This document shows positions 57,605 to 64,000 of a stretch of DNA of 64,000 bases, one piece after another (position 1 is the stretch's first letter; each line of letters starts with the position of its first letter). The notes beneath the pieces were generated by a model. That model did no database searches. It had not been told where the DNA came from and saw only the letters and a list, made by a program, of their open reading frames with translations. The position numbers and the translations under genes were made by a program. This stretch comes from Mesorhizobium neociceri (GTDB taxonomy: Bacteria; Pseudomonadota; Alphaproteobacteria; Rhizobiales; Rhizobiaceae): contig NZ_JACDTY010000006.1 in assembly GCF_013520985.1 (NCBI RefSeq), forward strand, positions 62,001 through 126,000, written 5' to 3'.

Positions 57605-57641
57605 GTTCGGTCTCTGGCTGCTCGAACTCAGGTTTCCAGCC

Positions 57642-58229
57642 CTAAAGCCATTGCAGACGCCCGTCCTGCAGCCTGAGCACGCGGTCCTGCGGCACCGCCA
57701 GCCTCGCCGCTTCGTCTTCGGAAACACCTTCTACCATCCGAAACAGGGTTCGCACGACGCCGCCATGCGTGACGCAGACCGTCTGGCGGTCGAGCGCGTC
57801 GAACCACGGCTTCACCCGTTCGAGCAGCATCTGGTAGCTTTCGGCGCCCTCGCCCGGCGGCTGGAAATTCCATTTGTCGCGCCGGCGCGGCTTGACCGAG
57901 CCGGGGCTGCGCGCCTCGAGTTCGGCAAAGGTAAAGCCCTGCCAGTCGCCGAAATGCACTTCGACGAGGCGCGGGTCGGTGCGAAATGCGTCGGGATCGA
58001 GTTCCATTGCCGTGCGCAGGCGCTGCATCGTTTCGCGCGTCCGCTTCATCGGGCTGGCGACAAAGTCGAAATCGCCGGGATTGTCGATCAGTCCGGCCAA
58101 CCGCCGTCCGTTGCCGGTCGCCTGCTCACGTCCGAGCGCATTGAGATCGGTATCGGCCTGGCCCTGCAGCCGGAACTCGGCATTCCACTGCGTCTGGCCG
58201 TGGCGCACGATGTAGACGAGCGGAACCAT
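57642..58229 (-). CDS. Histidine phosphatase family protein (phosphoglycerate mutase-like)
   Basis: The 195-residue protein keeps all catalytic residues: YIVRHGQTQWNAEFRLQGQA (RHG), VASPMKRTRETMQRL (second arginine), LVEVHFGDWQGFTFAELEAR (glutamate region), and CVTHGGVVRTLFRMVEG (second histidine). It is annotated gpmA/gpmB in many rhizobial genomes but is more likely a broad phosphatase than a true mutase, because the mutase-specific loops are absent. It lies 46 bases after fabI on the same strand. Confidence 0.92.
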   Translation of the reverse strand: MVPLVYIVRHGQTQWNAEFRLQGQADTDLNALGREQATGNGRRLAGLIDNPGDFDFVASPMKRTRETMQRLRTAMELDPDAFRTDPRLVEVHFGDWQGFTFAELEARSPGSVKPRRRDKWNFQPPGEGAESYQMLLERVKPWFDALDRQTVCVTHGGVVRTLFRMVEGVSEDEAARLAVPQDRVLRLQDGRLQWL

Positions 58230-58275
58230 CAGGTCTTCCGGAGATCAGGGCGGGCAGGCGGAAACCGCGGCAGGA

Positions 58276-59094
58276 CTATTCCTTGACGGTCGAAATATCC
58301 GGCGCGTCGACCGCCTTCATACCGACGACATGGTAGCCGGAATCGACATGGTGCACTTCGCCGGTGACGCCACGCGACAGGTCAGACAGGAAATAGACGC
58401 CGGAATCGCCTACTTCTTCCTGCGTGACGGTCTGCTTCAGCGGTGAATTGTACTCGTTCCACTTCAGGATGTAGCGGAAATCGCCGATGCCGGAGGCAGC
58501 CAGGGTCTTGATCGGGCCGGCCGAGATGGCGTTGACGCGGATCTTCTTGCCGCCGAGATCGACAGCGAGATAGCGCACGCTGGCTTCGAGCGCGGCTTTG
58601 GCGACACCCATGACGTTGTAGTGCGGCATCACCTTTTCGGCGCCGTAATAGGTCAGCGTCAGCAGCGAGCCGCCATCGGTCATCAGCACCTCGGCGCGTT
58701 TGGCGATGGTGGTGAAGGAGAACACCGAAATGTCCATGGTGCGCAGGAAATTGTCGCGCGTCGTCTCGACATAGCGGCCGGTCAGCTCGTCCTTGTCGGA
58801 AAAGGCGATGGCGTGGACGAGGAAGTCGAGCTTGCCCCAGTGCCTGGCGACATTGGCAAACACCTCGTCGAGGCTCGCCGGATCGGTGACGTCGCAATGG
58901 CCGGCGACAAAAGCGCCCAGTTCCGCAGCCAGCGGCTCGACGCGCTTCTTGAACGCCTCACCCTGATAGGTCAGCGCGATCTCGGCGCCATGGTCGACGC
59001 AGGCCTTGGCGATGCCGTAGGCGATCGATCTGTTGTTGGCGACGCCCAGTATAAGCCCGCGCTTGCCGGCCATAAGGCCCTGTCCACCCGCCAT
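58276..59094 (-). CDS. fabI: Enoyl-[acyl-carrier-protein] reductase (NADH)
   Basis: The 272-residue SDR enzyme reduces trans-2-enoyl-ACP in the last step of fatty acid elongation. The cofactor motif is LILGVANNRSIAYGIAKACV, and the catalytic Y-x6-K appears in YYGAEKVMPHYNVMGVAKAA. LVHAIAFSDKDELTGRYVET and KIRVNAISAGPIKTLAASGI are FabI-specific. FabI is the target of triclosan-type inhibitors. The ATG 59094 has GGAGAG seven bases upstream. Many rhizobia carry two fabI copies and this is one. The 224-base gap upstream (59095-59318) holds its promoter region, with no other clear signal. Confidence 0.96.
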   Translation of the reverse strand: MAGGQGLMAGKRGLILGVANNRSIAYGIAKACVDHGAEIALTYQGEAFKKRVEPLAAELGAFVAGHCDVTDPASLDEVFANVARHWGKLDFLVHAIAFSDKDELTGRYVETTRDNFLRTMDISVFSFTTIAKRAEVLMTDGGSLLTLTYYGAEKVMPHYNVMGVAKAALEASVRYLAVDLGGKKIRVNAISAGPIKTLAASGIGDFRYILKWNEYNSPLKQTVTQEEVGDSGVYFLSDLSRGVTGEVHHVDSGYHVVGMKAVDAPDISTVKE

Positions 59095-59318
59095 GTCAGC
59101 GCTCTCCGAAAGATTTTCTGCTTTGGAGTGCCTATCGCACAGGCAGAAAGGCGCTTCAAGCGCAGACGGGCCGCGCGTTCAATTCAGACACTCGGCTTGA
59201 ACAACGAATGGGGGATAATAACGTTGTTGTGAGAACCAACGCCTCATTGCGGCCAGCGCGCCTTGATGGCCCAGGCCCGGCTAACCAGCCGAATCGGCTG
59301 ATTTGCACCGAATGCCGG

Positions 59319-60053
59319 CTATTCCGTCGCTTTGCGCCAGGGGATGAGCATTCCCACCTGCTTGCGGTAGAGGCGGTACTGATCGCCGAACATCGCGACG
59401 AGATCGCGTTCCTCGAGGAAGATGCCGAGCAGGATGTAGCCGGTGCTGCCCGCCGCGAAGAGCAGATGTCCCCATGTCATGGACGGCGTCGCCCAGAAGG
59501 CCAGGAGAAAGCCGACATAAAGCGGGTGCCGGACCCATTTGTAGAACAGCGGCGTCCTGAAGACCGGCGGAGCCGGTTCGCTCTTGCGTAACGCCGCCAA
59601 GGCCTGACGCAGGCCGAACAGCTCGAAATGGTTGATCAGAAAGGTGCTGATCAGCAAAACCGCCCAGCCGAGCCAGAATACGCACTGGATGATGGCGACC
59701 CACATCGGATTCTCGACCGTCCAGACGGGACCGGGGATTGGCCGCCACTGCCAGTAGAGCAAAAGCAGGATAAGGCTGGCCAAAAGCACATAGGTGCTGC
59801 GTTCAGCCGTGTGCGGGACAATCCGCGTCCACCAGCGCTTGAACACCGGCCGCGCCATGATGCTGTGCTGGGCGGCGAAAAGACCGAGCAGAAGTGCGTT
59901 GACGATGATGGCTTCGACCGGGTTTTCCGCAATCCCTGAATCGATCGATTTCGGTACGGCTGTATTACTGACAAAACCGACCGCATAGAGAAACGAGCCG
60001 AGAAATATCAGGTATGCGGCAACGCCGTAGATAAGGGTGATTACGCCCGCCAT
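59319..60053 (-). CDS. mddA: Methanethiol S-methyltransferase-like protein (MddA)
   Basis: The 244-residue membrane protein has about five helices and the MddA family features: FLYAVGFVSNTAVPKSIDSG, LGLFAAQHSIMARPVFKRWW, LLYWQWRPIPGPVWTVENPM, FLINHFELFGLRQ and a C-terminal isoprenylcysteine-methyltransferase-like block (VRHPLYVGFLLAFWATPSMT, GIFLEERDLVAMFGDQYRLY). MddA methylates methanethiol with S-adenosylmethionine to give dimethyl sulfide. ATG 60053 is chosen because GAGGGG precedes it by five bases. It is divergent from a TetR gene with two operators between, which suggests induced expression. Confidence 0.88.
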   Translation of the reverse strand: MAGVITLIYGVAAYLIFLGSFLYAVGFVSNTAVPKSIDSGIAENPVEAIIVNALLLGLFAAQHSIMARPVFKRWWTRIVPHTAERSTYVLLASLILLLLYWQWRPIPGPVWTVENPMWVAIIQCVFWLGWAVLLISTFLINHFELFGLRQALAALRKSEPAPPVFRTPLFYKWVRHPLYVGFLLAFWATPSMTWGHLLFAAGSTGYILLGIFLEERDLVAMFGDQYRLYRKQVGMLIPWRKATE

Positions 60054-60079
60054 GACTGCCCCTCCATGCAAGCATCAAG

Positions 60080-60155
60080 ATTCGGTCGGTCGACCGAATT
60101 CGCGTCAAAAACCATAAATTTTAGAACGAGTCAACTTGATCGGTCGCTCGACCGA
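60080..60155. promoter_or_regulatory. Two TetR-type operators between mddA and tetR, with a tetR promoter
   Basis: Palindromes TCGGTCG-GT-CGACCGA (60082-60097, extended by ATT/AAT to 60080-60099) and TCGGTCG-CT-CGACCGA (60140-60155) differ only in the two central bases. A plus-strand promoter TTGATC (60136-60141) and TATGGT (60158-60163) with 16-base spacing brackets the second operator. The first lies 27 bases before the mddA start. Both genes should be repressed by the TetR protein. Confidence 0.8.
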
Positions 60156-60239
60156 GATATGGTGGCGGGACGTCCAGCCCCGGACAGGAGAGTTCATGAC
60201 CCGCCAACATCACGCCTTAACCAGCGGCAGGCACACCGC

Positions 60240-60875
60240 ATGACGGACGCTGCCGAAGCCGTTGCTCCACCCCAGAACAAGCCAAAGCGCGACACCCGCG
60301 CCGAACTGATTTCGGCAGCCGAGCTATGCCTCTATCGAGGCGGTTACGCCGATCTGTCGACGCGCCGCGTTGCAGAGATCGCCGGCGTTCCGCTCAGCCA
60401 GATCCACTATCATTTCGGTTCCAAGGAACGGCTGTTCCTGGCCCTGCTCGACCATCTGAACGAGGGCCTGCTGAAACGCCAGGCGGAGACCTTCGCAGCA
60501 CCGATGCCCCTATGGCGACGTTGGGAGCGCGCCTGCGATTTCCTCGATGAGGATATGGCGTCCGGCTATGTCCGGATCCTGCATGAGATGATCGCGGCAA
60601 GCCTGTCGAGCCCCGAAATCGCCAAAGCGGTACGCCGTGACCTGTGCGGCTGGTTCGAACTGCTGGATGGGCTGGCGCAAGAGGCGGAGCGGCGGTTCGG
60701 CGGCCTCGGGCCATTCTCCGCCGCCGAAGTGACCAGCCTTGTCAGCGCCGCCTTCCTCGGCAGCGAGACGATGATCCTGCTGGAGATCGAGAGCCCACAT
60801 GTCCCGGTGCGGCAGGCGTTGCGCCGCTTCGGCGAAACCATACGGCGCATGGAGGAAGCAGCACCCGACGCCTAG
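60240..60875 (+). CDS. TetR-family transcriptional regulator
   Basis: The 211-residue protein from ATG 60240 has a TetR helix-turn-helix: RAELISAAELCLYRGGYADL, STRRVAEIAGVPLSQIHYHF, GSKERLFLALLDHL. The ligand domain (PMPLWRRWERACDFLDEDMA, GYVRILHEMIAASLSS) has no assigned effector. Longer in-frame starts run across operator 2 and are unlikely. Its TAG stop is the first triplet of a palindromic repeat. It is the natural regulator of the divergent mddA-like gene. Confidence 0.92.
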   Translation: MTDAAEAVAPPQNKPKRDTRAELISAAELCLYRGGYADLSTRRVAEIAGVPLSQIHYHFGSKERLFLALLDHLNEGLLKRQAETFAAPMPLWRRWERACDFLDEDMASGYVRILHEMIAASLSSPEIAKAVRRDLCGWFELLDGLAQEAERRFGGLGPFSAAEVTSLVSAAFLGSETMILLEIESPHVPVRQALRRFGETIRRMEEAAPDA

Positions 60876-60914
60876 AGCGTTTTCACCGTTTCACGGAAAC
60901 GGCGAAACGCTCTA
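60873..60914. repeat. Palindromic repeat overlapping the tetR stop codon
   Basis: TAGAGCGTTTTCACCGTTTC (60873-60892) and GAAACGGCGAAACGCTCTA (60896-60914) pair along 19 to 20 bases with one mismatch and one bulge around a three-base loop. The stop codon TAG is its first triplet. It looks like another rhizobial intergenic palindrome and may end the tetR transcript. Confidence 0.75.
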
Positions 60915-60939
60915 TCTCTTTGTTTTGACGCAATTCCCT

Positions 60940-60996
60940 AGGGAAAGTGCTACGCGCTTTTCCCGGGAAAACCGCTCACACTTTTCCTGGAATTGC
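60940..60996. repeat. Rhizobial-type intergenic palindrome (copy 3, composite)
   Basis: Outer arms GCAATTCC (60940-60947) and GGAATTGC (60989-60996) enclose two inner hairpins, one of GGGAAA with TTTCCC and one of GGAAAA with TTTTCC. The second unit carries the core AAAACCGCTCACACTTTT, the same motif as at 7956 and 14108 with one base missing. It lies between tetR and the DnaJ-type gene. Confidence 0.75.
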
Positions 60997-61020
60997 TCTA
61001 GCAGGCGAAATGAAGCCGCG

Positions 61021-61947
61021 TCAGCCTTTGCGGCTGCGCATCAGCGCTTCGAGCTCGCTGTCGCCACCTTCTGGCAGCATGATGCGGACATGGGCGTAGA
61101 GATCGCCGTGGCCGCCGGCCTTTTCCGGCAAGCCCCTGCCCTTCAGCCGCAGCACCTTGTCCGAACTCGACCAGGCCGGGACATTGACCGCCAGCCTGCC
61201 GGTCGGCGTGTCGACTGGCACCTTGGCGCCAAGCACCGCATCGGCCAACGCTACCTCCAGATCGGCATGCAGGTCGCGACCCTCGATGCGGTAGCGCGGG
61301 TGCCTGCGGATGTGGATCTTGACCAGCGCATCGCCCGGCTGTCCCGGCCCTTGCTCGCCCTGGCCCTTCAGCCGGATGGTCTGGCCGTCCTCGACATAGA
61401 CCGGTAGCTTGACCGCAATCTTGCGCCCGTCGGGGAACATGGCGGTCACCTTTTCGGCGGTCGCCATCTCCTCGATGGTGACGTCGAGCGTCACGTTCAA
61501 ATCTGCGGCCGTCGCCTGCTGGCGGCGGTCGCCGGCACCAGCGCCGCGCGCGCCGGAAAAGGCATCGCCAAAGATCTGGCTGAAGATGTCGCTGTTGCCG
61601 TCGAAGGGATCGCCGCCCGGGCGGCCCGAACGGAATTCGAAGCGCGAGCCGCCGGTGCCCTGCTGGCGGCGAAAGCCGCCGAACGGATCGCCGCCGGCTG
61701 CGCCCTCAAAACCCTGGAATTTCGGCTTGCCGTCGGCGTCGATCTCGCCGCGGTCGAACGCCGCGCGGTTCTTTTCGTCGCCAATGACCTCATAGGCCTG
61801 GTTGGCGGCGGAAAAGCGGTCCTTCGCCTTGGGATCATTCGGATTCTGGTCCGGATGATGCTTCTTGGCGAGTTTGCGGTAGGCCGATTTTATGTCCTTG
61901 GCCGATGCGTTCTTGGCAACGCCCAGCACCTCATAGGGGTCGCGCAT
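61021..61947 (-). CDS. DnaJ-family chaperone without zinc fingers (CbpA-like)
   Basis: The 308-residue protein has an N-terminal J-domain ([40 protein letters not shown], with HPD at residues 32-34) and a Gly/Phe-rich linker (about residues 75-140). The C-terminal substrate domains follow ([40 protein letters not shown]). The four CxxCxGxG zinc motifs of DnaJ are absent, as in CbpA. It should stimulate DnaK. It is downstream (convergent) of the mddA-tetR insert and upstream of fabI in order but separated from it. Confidence 0.94.
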   Translation of the reverse strand: MRDPYEVLGVAKNASAKDIKSAYRKLAKKHHPDQNPNDPKAKDRFSAANQAYEVIGDEKNRAAFDRGEIDADGKPKFQGFEGAAGGDPFGGFRRQQGTGGSRFEFRSGRPGGDPFDGNSDIFSQIFGDAFSGARGAGAGDRRQQATAADLNVTLDVTIEEMATAEKVTAMFPDGRKIAVKLPVYVEDGQTIRLKGQGEQGPGQPGDALVKIHIRRHPRYRIEGRDLHADLEVALADAVLGAKVPVDTPTGRLAVNVPAWSSSDKVLRLKGRGLPEKAGGHGDLYAHVRIMLPEGGDSELEALMRSRKG

Positions 61948-62069
61948 GCGTCCTGCCCTGGAGAAAGAGTGAATCCACGTTGCCCCTTATATGCGCTTGC
62001 ATAGGAAGAAATTCCAGTAGCGCACAGGCTTATCAAGGCTGAAATTGCGGTGCCCGCAAGTCTCGAAAA

Positions 62070-62531
62070 TCAGAACGGTTTGAAGTCCTGCATGTGCCAG
62101 CCGCCGGCGCCGGCCATGCACAGTTCTCCCTTGAACAAAGCCACGCCGTCGAAGCTTTCACGCGAGGCAGTGAAGCTGCGGCAGGTCTGACCGTTGTCCT
62201 GCAGCTCGGCCAGTTCGGTGATAGAGCCGCGCGAACCAGTATCGGCATTCGCCCACGGCACGGCCTGGCCGCGAAGCTCCTCTATGTCGGCCGAAGAGAC
62301 CGCGTTGCCGATCGTGGTCTGGTCGGAAGCGCTATCGGCGTCCGTTGATGTCGTCCTCACCGGCGCGCTCGAGGTGACGATGGAGCGGTCGACCTCGGCC
62401 TTTTCCAGGCTGAATCCGCCGGCGCCGCAGGCGGCAAGCGGCAGGGCGACGATCACGATCACGGCTTTTGAGCTGGCCGAAGCGATAGCGCTCCATTGCC
62501 CGCTGTCAAAAGCTTGCGCGATACGCGACAA
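62070..62531 (-). CDS. Surface antigen-like lipoprotein (RT0821/17-kDa type)
   Basis: The 153-residue protein is read from TTG 62531, preceded by GGAGG at seven bases; no ATG fits. The N-terminus has a hydrophobic core ([16 protein letters not shown]) with lipobox LAAC (C35), so it is a lipoprotein. The mature part ([51 protein letters not shown]) matches the C-terminal domain of the 17-kDa surface antigen/RT0821 family of alphaproteobacteria, with a likely disulfide pair. It is divergent from pdxH. The start codon is unusual but well supported. Confidence 0.8.
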   Translation of the reverse strand: MSRIAQAFDSGQWSAIASASSKAVIVIVALPLAACGAGGFSLEKAEVDRSIVTSSAPVRTTSTDADSASDQTTIGNAVSSADIEELRGQAVPWANADTGSRGSITELAELQDNGQTCRSFTASRESFDGVALFKGELCMAGAGGWHMQDFKPF

Positions 62532-62571
62532 TCGGCAACCTCCTGAAGCTCGAGACAATTTGAGAAAAACT

Positions 62572-63189
62572 ATGAGTGACACTGAGTTAACAACTGGTGA
62601 CTTTACCGAGGCTGCAGAGCCGTTCCGCCTCTTTGCCGCCTGGCTGGAGGATGCCTCCAAGAGCGAAATCAACGACGCCAATGGCGTCGCTCTGGCAACC
62701 GTCGATGCCGATGGCATGCCGGATGTGCGTATGGTTTTGCTCAAGGGGTTCGATGAAAGCGGCTTTGTCTTCTACACGAATTTCGAGAGCGCCAAGGGCC
62801 GCGAGATTCTTGGCAGCATGAAGGCGGCGATGTGCTTCCACTGGAAATCGCTACGTCGCCAGGTGCGCATACGCGGACCGGTGGAGATCGTCAGCGATGC
62901 GGAGGCGGATGCTTATTACGCGACGCGGCCGCGCGGCAGCCGCATCGGCGCCTGGGCCTCGAAACAGTCGCGGCCGCTGGAAAGCCGCTTCGCGCTGGAG
63001 AAGGCCGTGGCCGAATACACGGCGCGCTATCCGATCGGCGAGATCCCGCGGCCAAAGCACTGGTCGGGGTTCCGCATCGTGCCGCAAGCGATCGAGTTCT
63101 GGCACGACCGGCCGTTCCGGCTGCACGACCGCCTGGTCTTTTCGCGCAACGCCGAAGGCGATTGGGACAAGACGCGACTTTATCCGTGA
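62572..63189 (+). CDS. pdxH: Pyridoxamine 5'-phosphate oxidase
   Basis: The 205-residue flavoenzyme oxidises pyridoxine or pyridoxamine 5'-phosphate to PLP. ATG 62572 starts [20 protein letters not shown]. The FMN and substrate motifs are [80 protein letters not shown], and the C-terminal [26 protein letters not shown]. The longer reading frame upstream covers the divergent lipoprotein gene and is rejected. Confidence 0.97.
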   Translation: MSDTELTTGDFTEAAEPFRLFAAWLEDASKSEINDANGVALATVDADGMPDVRMVLLKGFDESGFVFYTNFESAKGREILGSMKAAMCFHWKSLRRQVRIRGPVEIVSDAEADAYYATRPRGSRIGAWASKQSRPLESRFALEKAVAEYTARYPIGEIPRPKHWSGFRIVPQAIEFWHDRPFRLHDRLVFSRNAEGDWDKTRLYP

Positions 63190-63209
63190 GTGTCAGCCGA
63201 CTGTTGAGA

Positions 63210-63377
63210 TTAATCCTTCTCCAACTGGAACAGCAGGAAATGCGGCCGCTCGCTGGCAACGCTGAGCGCCGGCCGTATCGACTTGGTCGCCTCCTTCGGC
63301 ACCAGGAAGGTCTCGCGCAGATTGAGCGTGTCGCCGGTCTTGGCGCCGGAGAAAATCGCCGAAATGCAGGTCTGCAC
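63210..63377 (-). CDS. Possible small ORF downstream of the LacI gene
   Basis: An open frame ends in TAA at 63210-63212. It encodes about 55 residues if GTG 63377 is used (QTCISAIFSGAKTGDTLNLR, ETFLVPKEATKSIRPALSVA, SERPHFLLFQLEKD). The composition is protein-like and the frame is not explained by another gene, but no ATG or ribosome site is clear and no family is recognised. It could be an unannotated gene, the 3' end of something else, or chance. Confidence 0.3.
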   Translation of the reverse strand: MQTCISAIFSGAKTGDTLNLRETFLVPKEATKSIRPALSVASERPHFLLFQLEKD

Positions 63378-63414
63378 ATTGTCCGGCGTTTTCAGCGAGA
63401 CAATGGACTGACGC

Positions 63415-64000
63415 CTACCGCCACGCCACCATCTGCGGCAGGTTGAACGGCGTGATGATCTGGATGTTGGCCATGCCCGACACAGGCGACTTCGGCAGCA
63501 GCCCGTGCGCACGCATGACATGCAGGCAGGCGCTGCGCATGTCCTGACCGAGATCGTGATGCAGGACGGCGCTGATGCGGCCCGCCCGGAGGAGCGCGAT
63601 GTTGTCGGCGTCGAGATCATGACCGACGAAGGCGCGGCAGGGGCGGCCAAGCGCAGCGAAAGCCTCGATGACAGCCAGGTTGCCGCCGCCGATCGAATAG
63701 ACGCCGGCAATGTCGGAATGCTGGCGCAAGGCATCGCATGCGAGCCGGCCGGTGTCGCGGTCGAGGCCATGGCCTTCGCTGACCTCGACGATGCCAAGCC
63801 CGGGGTAGCGCTCGCGAAGTGCTTGCCTGAAGCCGATCTCGCGCTCTTCCTCGCCGCGGAAACGGTTGCTTGAGATGGTCACCAGGATGCGCGCCGGGCC
63901 GCCGCCGAGCCATTCGCCAAGGAGGTAGGCCGCGGTCTCGCCTGCCGCGCGGTTGTCCATCCCGACATAGGCTTGCCGCCCGGTGTCGGGAAGGTCCGTC
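63415..64000 (-). CDS. LacI-family transcriptional regulator, 5' end outside window
   Basis: The frame is open at base 64000 and ends at a TAG near 63415. About 195 residues of the periplasmic-binding-protein-like ligand domain are visible: DLPDTGRQAYVGMDNRAAGE, TAAYLLGEWLGGGPARILVT, VYSIGGGNLAVIEAFAALGR, RAFVGHDLDADNIALLRAGR, and the C-terminus GMANIQIITPFNLPQMVAWR. The DNA-binding domain lies beyond the window. Members repress sugar or polyol uptake genes. The ligand is unknown. Confidence 0.88.
   Translation of the reverse strand, partial: TDLPDTGRQAYVGMDNRAAGETAAYLLGEWLGGGPARILVTISSNRFRGEEEREIGFRQALRERYPGLGIVEVSEGHGLDRDTGRLACDALRQHSDIAGVYSIGGGNLAVIEAFAALGRPCRAFVGHDLDADNIALLRAGRISAVLHHDLGQDMRSACLHVMRAHGLLPKSPVSGMANIQIITPFNLPQMVAWR

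Noticed and set aside
57642..58229. True phosphoglycerate mutase for glycolysis
   Set aside because: Catalytic residues are present, but the length and missing mutase loops fit a general histidine phosphatase better, so no gpm symbol was given.
62194..62571. N-terminal extension of pdxH by 126 codons
   Set aside because: It covers the divergent lipoprotein gene, and pyridoxamine phosphate oxidases start near [11 protein letters not shown].

Overview
The window is GC-rich chromosomal DNA from an alphaproteobacterium of the Rhizobiales. The closest fit is Mesorhizobium or a near relative. The evidence is the gene content and order (ccrM-type GANTC methyltransferase, single-gene PPDK, ctaCDBGE with SURF1, ispH, thrB and rnhA, RibBX-type ribB, UDP-glucuronate 4-epimerase of the LpsL type) and three copies of an intergenic palindrome with the core AAAAC(C/G)GCT(N)CACACTTTT. 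It is mostly housekeeping sequence. No prophage, transposase, integrase or CRISPR array was seen.

Layout. 1-4.1 kb: a GT9 glycosyltransferase cut by the window edge, and ppdK. 4.2-6.7 kb: a VOC protein, tRNA-Gln(UUG), and a cluster of small envelope proteins around a 5.6-5.9 kb gap that holds several inverted repeats, a possible structured RNA and a 24-residue membrane peptide gene. 6.8-17 kb: lpsL-like epimerase, smc, a DsbA-like lipoprotein, a DciA-like protein, mutY, two HAD hydrolases and ccrM, separated by repeat elements. 17-19.4 kb: a leftward ArsR-controlled run (ArsR, SRPBCC, VOC, small membrane protein, two DUF1801 proteins) with a visible promoter and operator. 20.4-26.6 kb: a rightward unit thrC, M16 peptidase, GNAT and a PAS-GGDEF-EAL protein. 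26.8-31.8 kb: a ProC-like protein of different base composition, YqgE, DsbD-alpha-like protein, peroxiredoxin and others.

31.8-41 kb, all leftward: the aa3 cytochrome c oxidase locus ctaC-ctaD-ctaB-small coxF-like gene-ctaG-ctaE with a terminator, a broken L,D-transpeptidase, then DUF983-SURF1-ispH-thrB-rnhA. Structural subunits, heme farnesylation (CtaB), copper delivery (CtaG) and heme a insertion (SURF1) sit together. 41.4-51.1 kb: IalB-family protein, tldD, RNA methyltransferase, tlyA, dxs, pirin, xseB and an HDAC-family deacetylase.

51.2-64 kb: membrane protein, a divergent TetR/MFS pair with three palindromic operators, ribB, aroC, histidine phosphatase, fabI, a divergent mddA-like methanethiol methyltransferase/TetR pair with two operators, DnaJ-type chaperone, a lipoprotein, pdxH and a LacI regulator cut by the window edge. 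The mddA/tetR pair looks like an insert in an otherwise conserved dnaJ-fabI neighbourhood and is bordered by repeats.

Starts were moved inward from the longest reading frame wherever a Shine-Dalgarno site, family alignment or neighbouring gene supported it. All functional calls rest on reading motifs by eye. No database search was run.
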